The notes under the pieces are model-generated. The model saw nothing but the letters and a program-made list of their open reading frames with translations. It was not told the DNA's origin and did not search any database. DNA of 64,000 bases from Nectonema munidae (lineage: Eukaryota; Nematomorpha; Nectonematoida; Nectonematidae), in the NCBI GenBank assembly GCA_030549495.1, contig JAUIRK010000883.1, forward strand, positions 677,501 to 741,500, given 5' to 3'. Shown one piece after another: positions 1-12,800 of this stretch; position 1 is the stretch's first letter; each line of letters starts with the position of its first letter. The position numbers and the translations under genes were made by a program.

Positions 1-823
1 GAGATTGAAGATCGAGAAATTGGATTCGATCCAAACCTTGAAAAAGACTCCTTCCACAATGAATCTAAAAGTGAGCACACAACACACCGATTTTTGTACA
101 CCATTTGGAGTTGGTTAAACACTCAAAATCTCTTCGCCAAACCTTTTGACTATTTCCTGAAGCAGTATAAAAATTACTTATTAGAAAAAGACGCTGGTGA
201 TGATACTGGGGATGTCTCTGCTGAAAACACATTTGGAGACAATGAAGCACGCAATCTTCGGGAAGAAGACGATCTACATATTTCAGCCAATGACGAAGAA
301 AAAGGTCGGGTAAATGACTTCATCAATTCGCCCAATATTTCCGCTTTGGTCGATCGCAAAAATAGTATTTTCAAGTTGTCGAATAATCGAAATTTGAACG
401 AATTCAGCAAAAGTGACATACCAATCATCAAAAAGTTATACTCTCAGTGGCAGAAGAATAAAAATGGTACGTACCCCGGCGCCTTGCTGCCACCCCCAGT
501 GACGTTCCCTCCTGCAAGAAGTAAACAGTTGGAGAATGATGTTGATGGACAGGGAAAGGAATTAACCACGACTCTCCAAGACCAACTCTTACATCACACT
601 CAAGATCAAGACGCCATCAAGATTCAAAGAACAAGCCTTAACATGGATCTGAATGGTAATTCCACGTTAAATCCGATAGGCCACGAAGAAGACGAGTACA
701 ACGATCGCAGTGATAATCAAAACGCTAATAATAATAATAATAATAACAACAACAACAACAACTCCAATAAAAACATGGATGAAAAGGATAGTTCCAATGA
801 AAAGTACTATACAAATCAAAAAG
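1..823 (+). CDS. crb: crumbs exon (5'-most in window), cysteine-free acidic/Asn-rich segment
   Basis: Frame 1 is open from base 1 and must continue upstream. The exon closes at a good donor (AAG|gtatgc, 824) in phase 1, which matches the next exon. It encodes 274 residues with no cysteine. They are rich in Asp, Glu and Asn, with a run of about twelve Asn near residues 243-254 encoded by mixed AAT and AAC. No EGF or laminin-G pattern is visible, which is odd for a Crumbs ectodomain. If the donor is ignored the frame stops at 919-921, so this could instead be the last exon of another gene. I favour a disordered insert in Crumbs. Confidence 0.6.
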
Positions 824-3800
824 GTATGCTTTCAACACCATTAATAATAAGTTCATTCTTTTTTCAACACTTTGAGACAATATGTTTTTTGAAAAGTTTT
901 CTTCCGCACTTTTTATTTTAGGTGACAGTGATGTCGCATTTAGGCAGTAGGGGTTGAAATAACAAATTATGTTTTTTTCTGTCCGTCTTCTCGCCCTATT
1001 GGGGTTATTTGTCCATTTCATCAAAAAAAAATAAGTATTTAAGATAAGGCAGACCTAAAGTTTTAAATTTATGACTTCTAAAATTTGTATGAGATACTTC
1101 ATAATAAAAAAAGTAATCAATCAAAATATGAACCAAATAATTCTGAATTTCTCCATTTATATAGATACACAATCGATCATTTTTGTGATATATTTTCAAT
1201 ATATTATACACCCCAAGATTTTGTTACTGTATAGATGAGAACGCTTTGTTAAATTTTATGGGAGGTGTCCCCTTAAAATTTAGGACCCTTCAAAACATGG
1301 ACGTTATGGTGTTGAAATATATCATGGTAATGACTCTAGAAGTTTTACCTCAACTATTTTAGTGGTGAGAGTATAGCAAAACGTTTAGTTAGGGATTCAA
1401 ATTTACCTAAAGACATGTCTATTACTTATAAATGATCAGTTTTTTTACTTCTGTGAGCAGTATATAGCAATGGTAATAATTATACAATTTATCGAACAAT
1501 TAGATCAAACACAATGTTCATCCGCCATTTTATTAGTCGTAAAAAGTGAATTTTTAAATACTACAAATGCATCTTTGACAGCGTATATTTAAAAGTACAT
1601 TCATTTATTTAAAAGAAATCATAATAGAAGGGCCCATATAATTTATGCCAGAAACAATTAGAAAAGCTAGCTTAATTTAACAAATAAACTGCTTCGATTC
1701 TTACACTTGGTGCTATAAATCGATCAGAAGGTGGACCTACGCGCTTTTCGCTAAACTAAAAAAGCTGGTAAAAAGAAAATATTTTCTCAGAAGTTTTTGC
1801 CTAAAACTATCACAAACTTCTATGAGACTTAGAAATATCCTCAATATTTTATCGTTTTATGAGTTTGAAAATTTCCCATTGAATGAGTTACAGTCTACTT
1901 CCACAGGCAATTGTTATTTACGTGTAGATCCAAGCCTAAAAAGGAAGGGCTTACAAAAAATATGAATGTTATATTGCAGTCTATACACTGCAAGGGTTAC
2001 TTGTCAAAATGCTGAGAAAATTGTACAAGCACTCATAAAATATTCAGTAACTAGACTGCAGGAGCAGCAAAGTGGTTTGATAGTAGCAATAAATCTCATT
2101 TTTCTTTTAAAACATAGGCTATACGAAACATTTTGGTTTGTATGTTTTCTCTTAATTGGTGAACATTGATTAATGTTTTTGTCAATCATTTCTATGGGGG
2201 GAGGGGGGGGGGTCGATGTGAAGACAAATGTTCTATGAGGGGGTTGATGGGTAAAAAAGTTTGGCGATCTGTGAACTAGCGATATCTGATGATAATGCTG
2301 TGCCGGTTTTTATCCTGATTTTCTTCCTATGAAGAATTCAAAGGTTTTTACGGTTAGGTATGTAGTTGCTCATCTGGCAACCCGATTCTTTTCTCACTTT
2401 GGAAGCGTTTGCCTAAGGATTGTATCTTTCACTCAGCTGTATTTATATATTTGAAACATACATTCTTGTAAACTAATATATATCCATAGGTATAGGTATG
2501 CAGTAACGAGGGCCTGTATTAGGCGTTCAATAGGATGGAAAGTTCAGGTAGATCCTGGGCCTATCATTTCGGGCCGAACCACGATATCCGAATGGATGGG
2601 TGCGAACGTCATAAACAATACTTAACTTGATGATGATGATGATGTGGATTGATGATGATGAAACATTGATATCATTCATTTAACACTCTTTTAACTAGAA
2701 ATTACCATAAGAAATGTACAGAAAAGTACCCAGGTTAAATTAATATGAAAATCGTCTGAAGTCTGAATGTCTTGTTACCTTGTTGACTATCCTGAGTTAA
2801 AATTTATAGTCGTTTTCAATTAGCAATTAATCCCAACCTATCATTACATCCTCACCGACATTCAAAAAAAATTTTGCTCGGGTCCTCAAAAATTCATCAT
2901 ATTTAAATGTTTCGCAAATCTTCCATACTATGATTAACTTCCTTGTCTACTATTTTCTTGCCTTTTATATACTTAAATTAAAATCTATCTCATATTTCTA
3001 TCTAACGTAAAAAAATTTTAGGATATATTTTAGTCATGTGACCAGAGTTTTGAAAATCTTCGGTTATAACATTTCTCATTTGGATATCTTTATGTGTTTT
3101 TTATCCTGTAATAAAAATAAATTATATCAAAAAATTAAAATATGGAAATGTCTATTAGGAAAACTGTTATTTAGAGGTAATGTCCTTTGGAAAACTCTAA
3201 GCTCATGGATAAAAGATACACATATGTCGTCAATTTTTGACTGAAATCAAACACTATTTTATAAATCGATGTTTTTGTGAGGGCGCAGAGACGGACCTAG
3301 AAAAAAATTAACCCAGTATCATTTTGATTTATATCATCTTGCACATCTGAAGTAAAACTTTCTCTGAGAAAGTCAAACTAGATCGAGGTAAACGCTCGAT
3401 GTTCCTCGACTCTAAATCCAAGACTGGTGTAGGGCAAGAAGGAATCAAGACAAAAAGAATATCAACACGATGTAACATATGAAAATATTTTATCTAGATT
3501 AGTTCAATCTTACAGCGCATTGTTCTCATCAGGGTTAGGTTTCCACCAGAACTGGGGAGTAGTGGAAATTTTAGAATTATTCTTACTCCTATTTCGGAGT
3601 TAAAAAGTTGCCCTAAAAATATTTTGTCATTGTCTTAAGAATCATCAAGCAAAATTTAGAAGCTTATCATATGGTAATCACTAATCAAATTTCGATTAAA
3701 TGTAACTAAGCTAAATTTAAAAAAAGAAAAACAACTAAGTGAAATAAAAAACTAAAATTAAATCAAATCATGTTAGTTCTTAAAAATAAGATGCAATCAA

Positions 3801-6800
3801 TATGAGTGATTGAGTAACAAATATTCTTCCTTACTCTTCAATCTCACTCTTTCTCCCTGAAAATCATCTTACTCCGCGGCCATGCTTCTCACCCAAAAAA
3901 GCGGAAATGATATGTAGGGATTTTGAGGCATGAAATGTAAAGCCTACACAATGTGATACTGCAAAAGTTTCAATCACTTCGAGAAAATGTATCTGATTTG
4001 TTGTTTATTTGATTGATTGATTGATTAATGTTTTGAAGCAGCTTGTAAGTTGCGAGGAACTGGAAAGCGGGTGCAAGGCAGGAAAAGAACATTCAGACTC
4101 AATAGATTTAAAAATAGCCAATATGTTTCTTATAAGTTCGGAATGTGATTGGTTCAATACACAGAATGTGTATTGTGATTGGTTCGATACACAGAATGTG
4201 TATTGTGATTGGTCGGAGTCTGTGGAGTCGCACTTTTTGAGTCGGAGTCGTAGTTAATTGAAACTCTACTTTTTTATTGTGCAGCGTAAGTGTTTCTCCA
4301 TCTTTTTTCCACACCCCTTTGGAATTTGGATTCTTTAAAGTCTCTTTTACTTGAAAGGTCAATTTACATTATATTTTCTGAATAATAGAATTGATTTTGT
4401 TCAAAGTGAACTTCAAATCATTTTTATTATGATACAAATTTTACTGTATTGAATTATGCGATAAAGAAAAGGTAAGAATTTTATACCCAACTTGTGAGTT
4501 TGATTTAATCTTATTTTTATATAGTTATGAATCTACTCAAAATTACTACTTTAACAAAACCATAGTTTTTTTACTATATTATAAAAAAATTTTTTTTATG
4601 TAAATTTATACATATTAGGGCAATTTTCGAGATTAAATTTTTCTCACTATTTTTTGAATACGCGGTTTAATGCTGGAAATATTGTAGCAGAAGTCGTTCC
4701 CCTATTCAATCATCATGATATTCTAGAAGTTTCTTACGCTTTTTGAGCACCTGCATTTTGAAGACTAATCTTCTACTTTCTTTTTCACTCCAATTTTAGT
4801 ATATACACGATTTTGACTTAAATGCTTCATTCATTTTATTAATTCTTAATAATCAAACAGAAAACAGTGTTTGTAACAGAAAGTCCATTCTATTTTTCGA
4901 GAAATAAATTTTCATCTTTCTAGAGACAGCTTGATTTGTGCTGGTAAAGGAACACAAAATTTGTGAGATTATTTAGACCTCAACCATTGCTGATTACATC
5001 ACATTTGAAAACTTTTTAAGAATAGATAGATAGAACATATGAAGAAGGAGTAAGAGATGTGTTGTTAATTGCGCTTCTAGCTAACTCATCAAAAATTCAT
5101 TGATATGTAGGCCCACATGGCCACGACACCACACCACAACGTACTGAAAAAGATTTGCTTAAAAGTCTAGGCTCCAATAAATCTGTTTTAACGCGGACTT
5201 GTGTCTTGGACCCCGTCATCCGCGTTATAAACAATCTAATTTTTAGTGTGATTACTTTTCAAAAAAGAAAATTTCGACATTTTTTTATCCGATTTAATAT
5301 TTAAAGGATTCCAAAAAGTATAGAAGAAAAATTCCAATCATCATGATATTCTTGAAGTTTCTTACGCTCTTTGATGACCTGCATTTTGAAGACTAATCTT
5401 CTACTTTCTTTTTCACTCCAATTTTAGTATATACACGATTTTGACTTAAATGCTTCATTCATTTTATTAATTCTTAATAATCAAACAGAAAACAGTGTTT
5501 GTAACAGAAGCCAGTCTTTATTGTCAGGAGAAGCCAAAAAAATTCTGGAGAAAACACAAAATATGAATTTTCGCCTTCAAAAATTTAATAGAATTTGTAA
5601 AAATGTAATAATTTAAAATTCACACAAAAATTTCACGCTATTTTCAACTCTTTGAGAAGAACATAATTTTTAAGACTATTCGTCAGCCTTCTTTTGGGAT
5701 TTACCTCAAATACAAAGAAGAGTGATTAGATATATGCATAGGAGTCATAGACAAAAATGGCTATGATCAATAATAATTAGATCAATAATAATAATACATC
5801 ACATCACGCATAGGTTTTTAGATTCGTCTACGTTGAACAAGGGACTCCGTTTCAACCCCTTCTTCTAAAAAAAAAGTCAATTTTTGCATGTAAACCGATT
5901 TGAAATAATACATCAATTTGGCTTGGTTTTGACAACCATGTTGGAAGCGTTTGTATGTCAATAATGTCACTTGTTTTTGATTTGGTCTAAATAATTAGTT
6001 TTATGCTTATTTCGCCAAATTTTGAAAATGTTCATTCTTATTTCTTTCATTCTTTCTTTTACAAATCGGATTTTTGACAGGAAAAATTATTCTGTCTTGA
6101 TTTTTGCTATAATTCTAAAATTTGTGAATATAATAGGCAAGAATATTTAACTTATTTTTAGTCAAAATAGAATATTTTGATGCCTTCTTGGGCGAATAAA
6201 AGTCAATAAAGTAAAAAACAAAAAGTCTCTCCCAGCCAATTTTAAACAAGTCTGCATGATTTTTTTCTTCCGTTTTTTGGAATTTTTTAGGTCAATAAAG
6301 TTGAAAAATTTTAAAAACTATTTGTAAAAAAAGAAAAATATTAAATATTATTTTTAATTTTACTCAAAATTTTAATTTTTTATTAATGTAATATATAATT
6401 TAAGGAACGCGTCTTTTTAATTGAAAAAAACTTAAAAATTTCCTTCCATAAGTCAAAATTTTTTCACTAATAAAGTCAGAATGATAAGATTTTTTAGGTC
6501 AAAAGTTGTGTTGTCATGGTTAGACATTTTGATTACTAGAGTTTAATTTGTGAAGGTATTTCAATTTAAAAATGGAGAACGTTTCACCTAATTAAAAAAT
6601 CAGCGTGCTTGAAACATTAAGAGAACATTATTTTATAAATACTATCCTTTAACGCTAGCAATAGTGTTTTGTTTATAAATATACGAAATGGTGAATTACG
6701 AAGGGTGGCTTTGAACATTACAAACATATATTTTTTATGTATTTTAAGCATTATATTGCACAATCTTTACACTCATTTATCTCAAATATTCAATTGAACT

Positions 6801-9800
6801 CTATCGATTAGATTTTTTATAATTTTACTTATTATACTCATTAAAAAGGGTAGCAACAAATAATGCTAATTAAATTTTTAAGACGACATTTTGATTGCAC
6901 AGAAAATTGAAATATTTTAAATTTTTTAAAAATTATTCTTAAAATGTGTAGTATCCTTGAAATTTAAATATAAAACAAATTATATTTTTTTAAATTATGT
7001 TATTATATATTGAGGCACAATGGTTGTTTCGGTGCACATTTTCGCTTAACAGTTGAAGGTCAGGGTTCGATCCCCAACGCTCCCGACTCTTAAAACAAAA
7101 TCACAAAACTGTTATTAACTATTTTCAACCATAATGCGAGCATATTGCCTTACGGCGGAAAGGGTTTTGATATCTCCAACCAAATCATTGGAAAAGAAAA
7201 ACAAACGAATATCGCTTTCAAAATGCTACGGCAAGTATAAATGTAATGATTTTCCATGATGTTAAAGGTATCTGGTGTCTTAGTTAGATATAATCTGGTG
7301 TTCTTCACATTTCTGTTGATCCAAATATACATACACTAAAATATAGGCTCTTTAAATCGAGCCAATCTCCTTTGAAGGTATTTAAATGAACATAATTTCT
7401 TTTGATCTAGTATCCCTGTGTTCCAAATCTTTGGATAAGCATGAGTGCTCTTGCATAAGACACTCCAATTCAACATTCTGCTTTTCAAAGGCCCTTCGCT
7501 GTGAAAATAACGTTGAGTGCTTGCCAGGCAAGTGCATCTTATGGAATGGACAAGGATATTGTGACTGCTCAAACCGGGACAATTCCCAAAATGTGTAAGA
7601 AAAATAACTTCTTTTTTTGATTTATATTTATTTACTTTTTTTTTATTTCAAAGTTTAAAGTTTTTCTTGATTTTTCAGGACCAGTGTCCAAGATATGAAA
7701 AACCCATGGCTTAACACGTTAACGATAACAATTATGAGACGATATCTAATGTAAAGCGGACGATTTGTATTAAAAAGAATTCATAAACGCAGACGATTTG
7801 TTCATAAACGCAGACGATTTGTTCGTAAACGCAGACGATTTGTTCATAAATGCAGGGAATCATATTTATATAAAGTCGACTATAGTGTGGTTAACCTGTT
7901 AAATACATAAAATTCCATTGAAAAAGGAAGCGAAAAAGTTTTTTTCATAAAACCTCATGGAAATCTAAAAATCAAATTCTCACTTTATAAGCCAAGTTCA
8001 TTCGTTAAACTTGACTGTCAATAATTTTTAGCGTGAAATTTCTTCACACAAAATTTTAAATGAATCTTTGACACGTGATCTCTCAATGATTTATGGAATT
8101 ATGTAATGTTTGCACAACAAAGAAATAAACTGTAAATATACTGTAAGATAAAAAACAATAGCCAATTGTATTATTCCAGCGTGTGTTGAGTAAACGAAAT
8201 TGAAGCTATCATGAAACTTAATATTTCATTGAACAAAAAAAGTTTAACGAGTGCTTTAAAAAAAGCTCTTTATCAAATATGAACTCTCTTTTATTTAAAT
8301 TTCTATTTTAAAGGAAAAAAAATAAACACGTGGTTTTATTTACTGCTCTGTCTATCTCATAAAAAAGCACACACGGTATTAAATGAAAAGACATGCAAAT
8401 AAATATATGTCAATCCATATTTATTTATTATACATAAGATCACTAATGCATACACGGAATGCCTAGTCAGTTAACGAAATGGCAGAATACACACACTTTG
8501 ACCGAGATATTAATGTTGGAAATCGTTATTAGTATTTGCACGACTTTTGAAAAGCAAATTAGCGTACACCCAGAATATTTCATTTAATATTACTATTATG
8601 CTCATTATCGTGGAATAGTATATAACAAGATTTATTGGGGTAAGAAAGAACCCATTGTTCAAACTTGTTGATGGATGATAAAGATATGGGCGTATTTGGA
8701 AGCGCTTTCATCAAATCCTGCCTGATAAACGTGTTCCACCATTTTGATTGTTTCCATCGCTCAGTACTGTTTCACTTTTAACATCCTTTTTGCTATATCA
8801 ATGTTTGCACATCTTCGCCATTTTGTTCGATTGAATTGTGAATGAGATGTACACGTGAGATTTTTCTGTCAGTGTTGGCTTTTAACTGCAGAAAAAGCAT
8901 ATTGCAATTAACGCAAAAATGCTCATTCTCTTCTCAAATAAGTGTTCCTTTGTTTTTTGATCTTCAAATTTTTTTTAGAATTGTATTTGCCAATTCAATA
9001 AAGCGCATTTGCAAAGGGAGGATAAAATCAAATCCTAAAAATAGATTCGATTTGAAATGAATCACAAAGTGAGCAATTTTTGAGGAGGTTGTAGCGAGCA
9101 GCGTATTCAGACGTAACGAGGTGGTTATTAGTAACGCATTAAGTACCATAGAAATCAGACGATATCAAAAAAAAACGCAGACGATTTAAATTCAAAATCA
9201 TTGAAAAAAGCAGACGAAGATGAAATTACTTATGTTCCCAAATGGGAGCATTGGGACTTAATGGGTTAATCAAGTTGGACTTTTAAAACGTAATTCCTGT
9301 TACATTGAAGCTATTCACAAAAATAACATTTCAAATAAACTGAAAATCAAACAACTAAAGATCGATACTTCATTTGGAGAAAGACGTCTGTCGATCCCAT
9401 AATCCACCTCACCTCCTCTAAATACGCTCCTGGATTTAATTGATCTACGATATTATACGTATAATTTTTTTTATAAACGCCATCTGATTTAACACATTAG
9501 TTCTATATTTGAAAATTATATACTGTAAATCAAGAACTTTGCAAATTAGTGATACTTTCATGAGCAATCATATATATTTTTCAAAATTATCTTCATATGT
9601 TATACTTATTTTCTTATTAAGTAGTTTCAGATTGACCCGTTAACGCCCAGAATAATCAGACGATATCTAATGTAAAGCAGAAGGTTTGTATTAAAGAGCA
9701 TTGAAAAACGCAGACGATTTACATTTTTGTAAAGTCCACTGTGGTCTATAACCGGTTAATATATTCGTAACAATTTCATGATTTACAGTGTCTCATGAGT

Positions 9801-12800
9801 AAGGTTGGTTATGTTCTTGGCTTCAATTCGACAAGTTCTTGATTTCGATGCAGCATCAAGCCTTATTTTCTCTTAGTTCTACACAAGCCTTTGTGAAAAA
9901 ATCCTAGATTTAATTAGACTTGGTTCAACCATTTAAAACTTTGCGAAATTTTATGATCTTCTGTCATGATAAAGAAGAAATACTCACTACACTTTGTAAT
10001 ATAATACATATTATATAGCATTGCAAGTTCAAGTGAAACTTTTTCAAGTTTTAAGTAGTTTTATTTTTGTGTTCGACTTGAAAACTAATTTTTTATTGAG
10101 TTTGAAAATATTTAAATTTTTTGTTGAGAGATTAAATGCAGAACGTATAAAAAATAATATGGCAAAACAACCATAATAAAATGATGTGCTTTGTAGGATG
10201 AAGTTGCAAGGCCCCTAAAGACGGCTTGGCATCACACAACAAAAACTCGAGTAAGAAGATGAAAAATTCATGGTTTTGGAGAAATGTCGGAAAACTGTTC
10301 TTCAAAAACTTCAATTTTTTGAAATTTTCCGATTTTTCCTCAGCTTTCAATTCTCTCCTTTTCTCTCTTCTTTTCTCTTGTGCTTTGGGCAATTTTGAAT
10401 GTTTTTGGCTGTGAATGAATCGTCACAAAACATTCCTGGCGTGTCTAGAGCCTCTGTTATTGTTTTTTACTGGAGGGAGGCAGTCGACATTTTTTTACAA
10501 AAATTAAAGCTTTCATGAGAGTTCATATCAACATTTTTGTTTCTTCTCCACACATTAATCAGAATCTGCTTATATAAGCATTATTATGGCAAGAGAAGAA
10601 AACCTTCATACTCTCTCTCAACATTTCAAAGAGAACACATTTTTAAGTTTGGTAGGTGCTTTCTTCCTACCATGTCATTTTTTATTCTGGCATAATGAAT
10701 GCAAATAATGTGTTTTGCATTCCAAAAACATTTAAAAGAAGAATTTTATGCGAAACTTGAATAATTGCGAACTTTCTCTCTCCCCCATAATTCCAACAAT
10801 GGATAAATAGAATCGCATAATTCTAGTTATTATAACATTTCCTTCATTCCCCGTGTTAGAAAATACGCTAACTCTATGCGTATAGTATACCTCTCATGCC
10901 ATATGTTTTTATATTTCAAATACTTATTTAACACTTTATAAGTTCTCCAATACTCCTCACATCTGAATGTGTTTGCGTGTGTCTCTGACAAACAACGTGA
11001 AAAATTCTCTTTTTATCTTGTTACCCAATTTAACATGCCCCCCAGTAAGCATGTTACCCCTTTCAAAAATGTTGTCAGCACAGATATATGCGACTAAATG
11101 CAAACACTACATATATTTTATATTTATTGTATTTGAACTTTGTTGCAGTTAAGTTTAGGACCATACATACTAAGACTATATTTTGACATTAATTCTAACG
11201 CACAGCTACCGCAATGTTTTTCCAAATTATTAACATCTTCTTTTTGTCTGAACCATCCATTAGCCGCGAAATAAATTTCCAGTTTGGGAAACACTGATTT
11301 AGCGCTATGACTACATGTGCATTTCCGTATTTATACGGCCACTCCTAATAAGCCACCAGAATGCATATTACGTTCAGTCTCTTGGATCCCAAACAGTGTC
11401 GTCATTTTCTAAAAAAAATTCACACACCCGGTTTTTACCACTATGGCATTTTAGACAAAACTAAACGAATCTCTCATTATTTTGCGTGTCTATTCATCTC
11501 TATTTTGCTCGTCCCCTAATGCTAAATGTCTTTTGCTCATGTCTTTTTTGACTATTTCTATCCATGTCATCTTTGGCCTGCCTTTACTCTTACCGAAAGT
11601 TTGATTTTTCTAAGCTTCATTAATTTGATTCACCGAAATTTCTTCTATTTACGTGCCCAAACGACCTTAACCTTTGTATTTCTAATACTTTACTTATTTC
11701 ATTTACTTGACATAAACTTCTTATCTTTTCATTACTTATTTTATCTTTTAAATTAAATTTGCACATGATTCTTAACATCCTCATCTCTGTGGTGTTTAGT
11801 CTATTTTTCTTGAATTCTTTTAAAGCCCAACTTTGACCACAAACTAGACATAATGCAACTTTTATAAAGAAAACCCCTTAATTTTAACGAAAAGATACTA
11901 TTGCATAAAATACCACTTAACGCTTTAAATTTTTTCCAAGCTAGTTGTATTCTATGTTCTACAGAGTTTCTTACACTACCTGTTTTGTCCAAAACCTCAT
12001 TTACATAACAAAATTGTTTAACGTCTTCTAATTCTACGCCACCTACCACTACTTTTCCCTTCAATACTACATATCGGTATTTGGGTTGAAACTTAAACAG
12101 CAGCTAAACTTAAAATGTGTTGTATTTATCAAACAGCCCTTAATGTTTGAGTATTTTTTATGTACCTACTTGTTGCAATGTACACAAAAAATAAAGTTTC
12201 CTTTATACCCTTTTTACGCAAACTACACATGGATCTATTTTAGAAACTGTGTTCTCAGTACCCTTAAATGAAGGGTCTTTTCGTTTAGACGGCCACATCA
12301 AGTAATCACCATTTCGTCTGCCTTTTATAATTATGTCCTGGTTGCTATGATTTTAAAAACTATAATTAATTAATAACTTAATAAATAAATATAATTAACT
12401 ATAAAAGGCAGACGAAATGGTGATTACTTGATGTGGCTGTCTAAACGAAAAGACCCGAATCTTATTTCTTCCTTCTTTGATCATCTTGTCCAATTCTTCA
12501 ATAAATAATTTTGCTGCTTTTTCGTCTGCACTCGCAGCTTTACCACAAACTCCACGATCATGCAAATTGAATCTCGTTTTAAAATCGCTAAAACGATCCT
12601 TTGCTCGCCGTGAAAGTTTCAGTGCATCCTTCAATTTTAAGAGCTTTGAGCGCCTTACTTCGAATCAAACGAAGAAACACAGGGATACTTTTTCTCGATA
12701 TTGTACACCGAAAGCATTTTCTCCATCTCTTTGATTTTGCTTTTGTTCTTGAGAATTGTAGAGATAGTTGAATGTGAGAAGCCATGACTGCTAGCAATAG

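Larger units (their letters stand above)
824..7410 (+). other. crumbs intron (about 6.6 kb)
   Basis: Phase-1 intron. It holds a G-run near 2195-2211, a probable LINE tail at 2500-2660, a 30-bp tandem repeat at 4145-4213, a 175-bp direct repeat pair (4707, 5335) and a tRNA-like SINE head near 7010-7090. The remaining sequence is A+T-rich with no coding pattern, including no Cys-rich exon that I could find. Confidence 0.7.

Noticed and set aside
2195-2211. G-run as a quadruplex regulatory site
   Set aside because: A single run without spaced G-tracts; similar runs elsewhere in the window look like element or sequencing noise.
7011-7090. tRNA gene
   Set aside because: A B box is present but no acceptor-stem pairing or full cloverleaf; better read as a SINE head.
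7386-7598. Separate small Cys-rich gene starting at 7386
   Set aside because: Bases before 7411 are intron (acceptor ..gatctag), and phases join it to the flanking crumbs exons.
10132-10392. Antisense Lys/Glu-rich frame
   Set aside because: Composition reflects a pyrimidine-rich + strand; no recognisable domain or splice sites.
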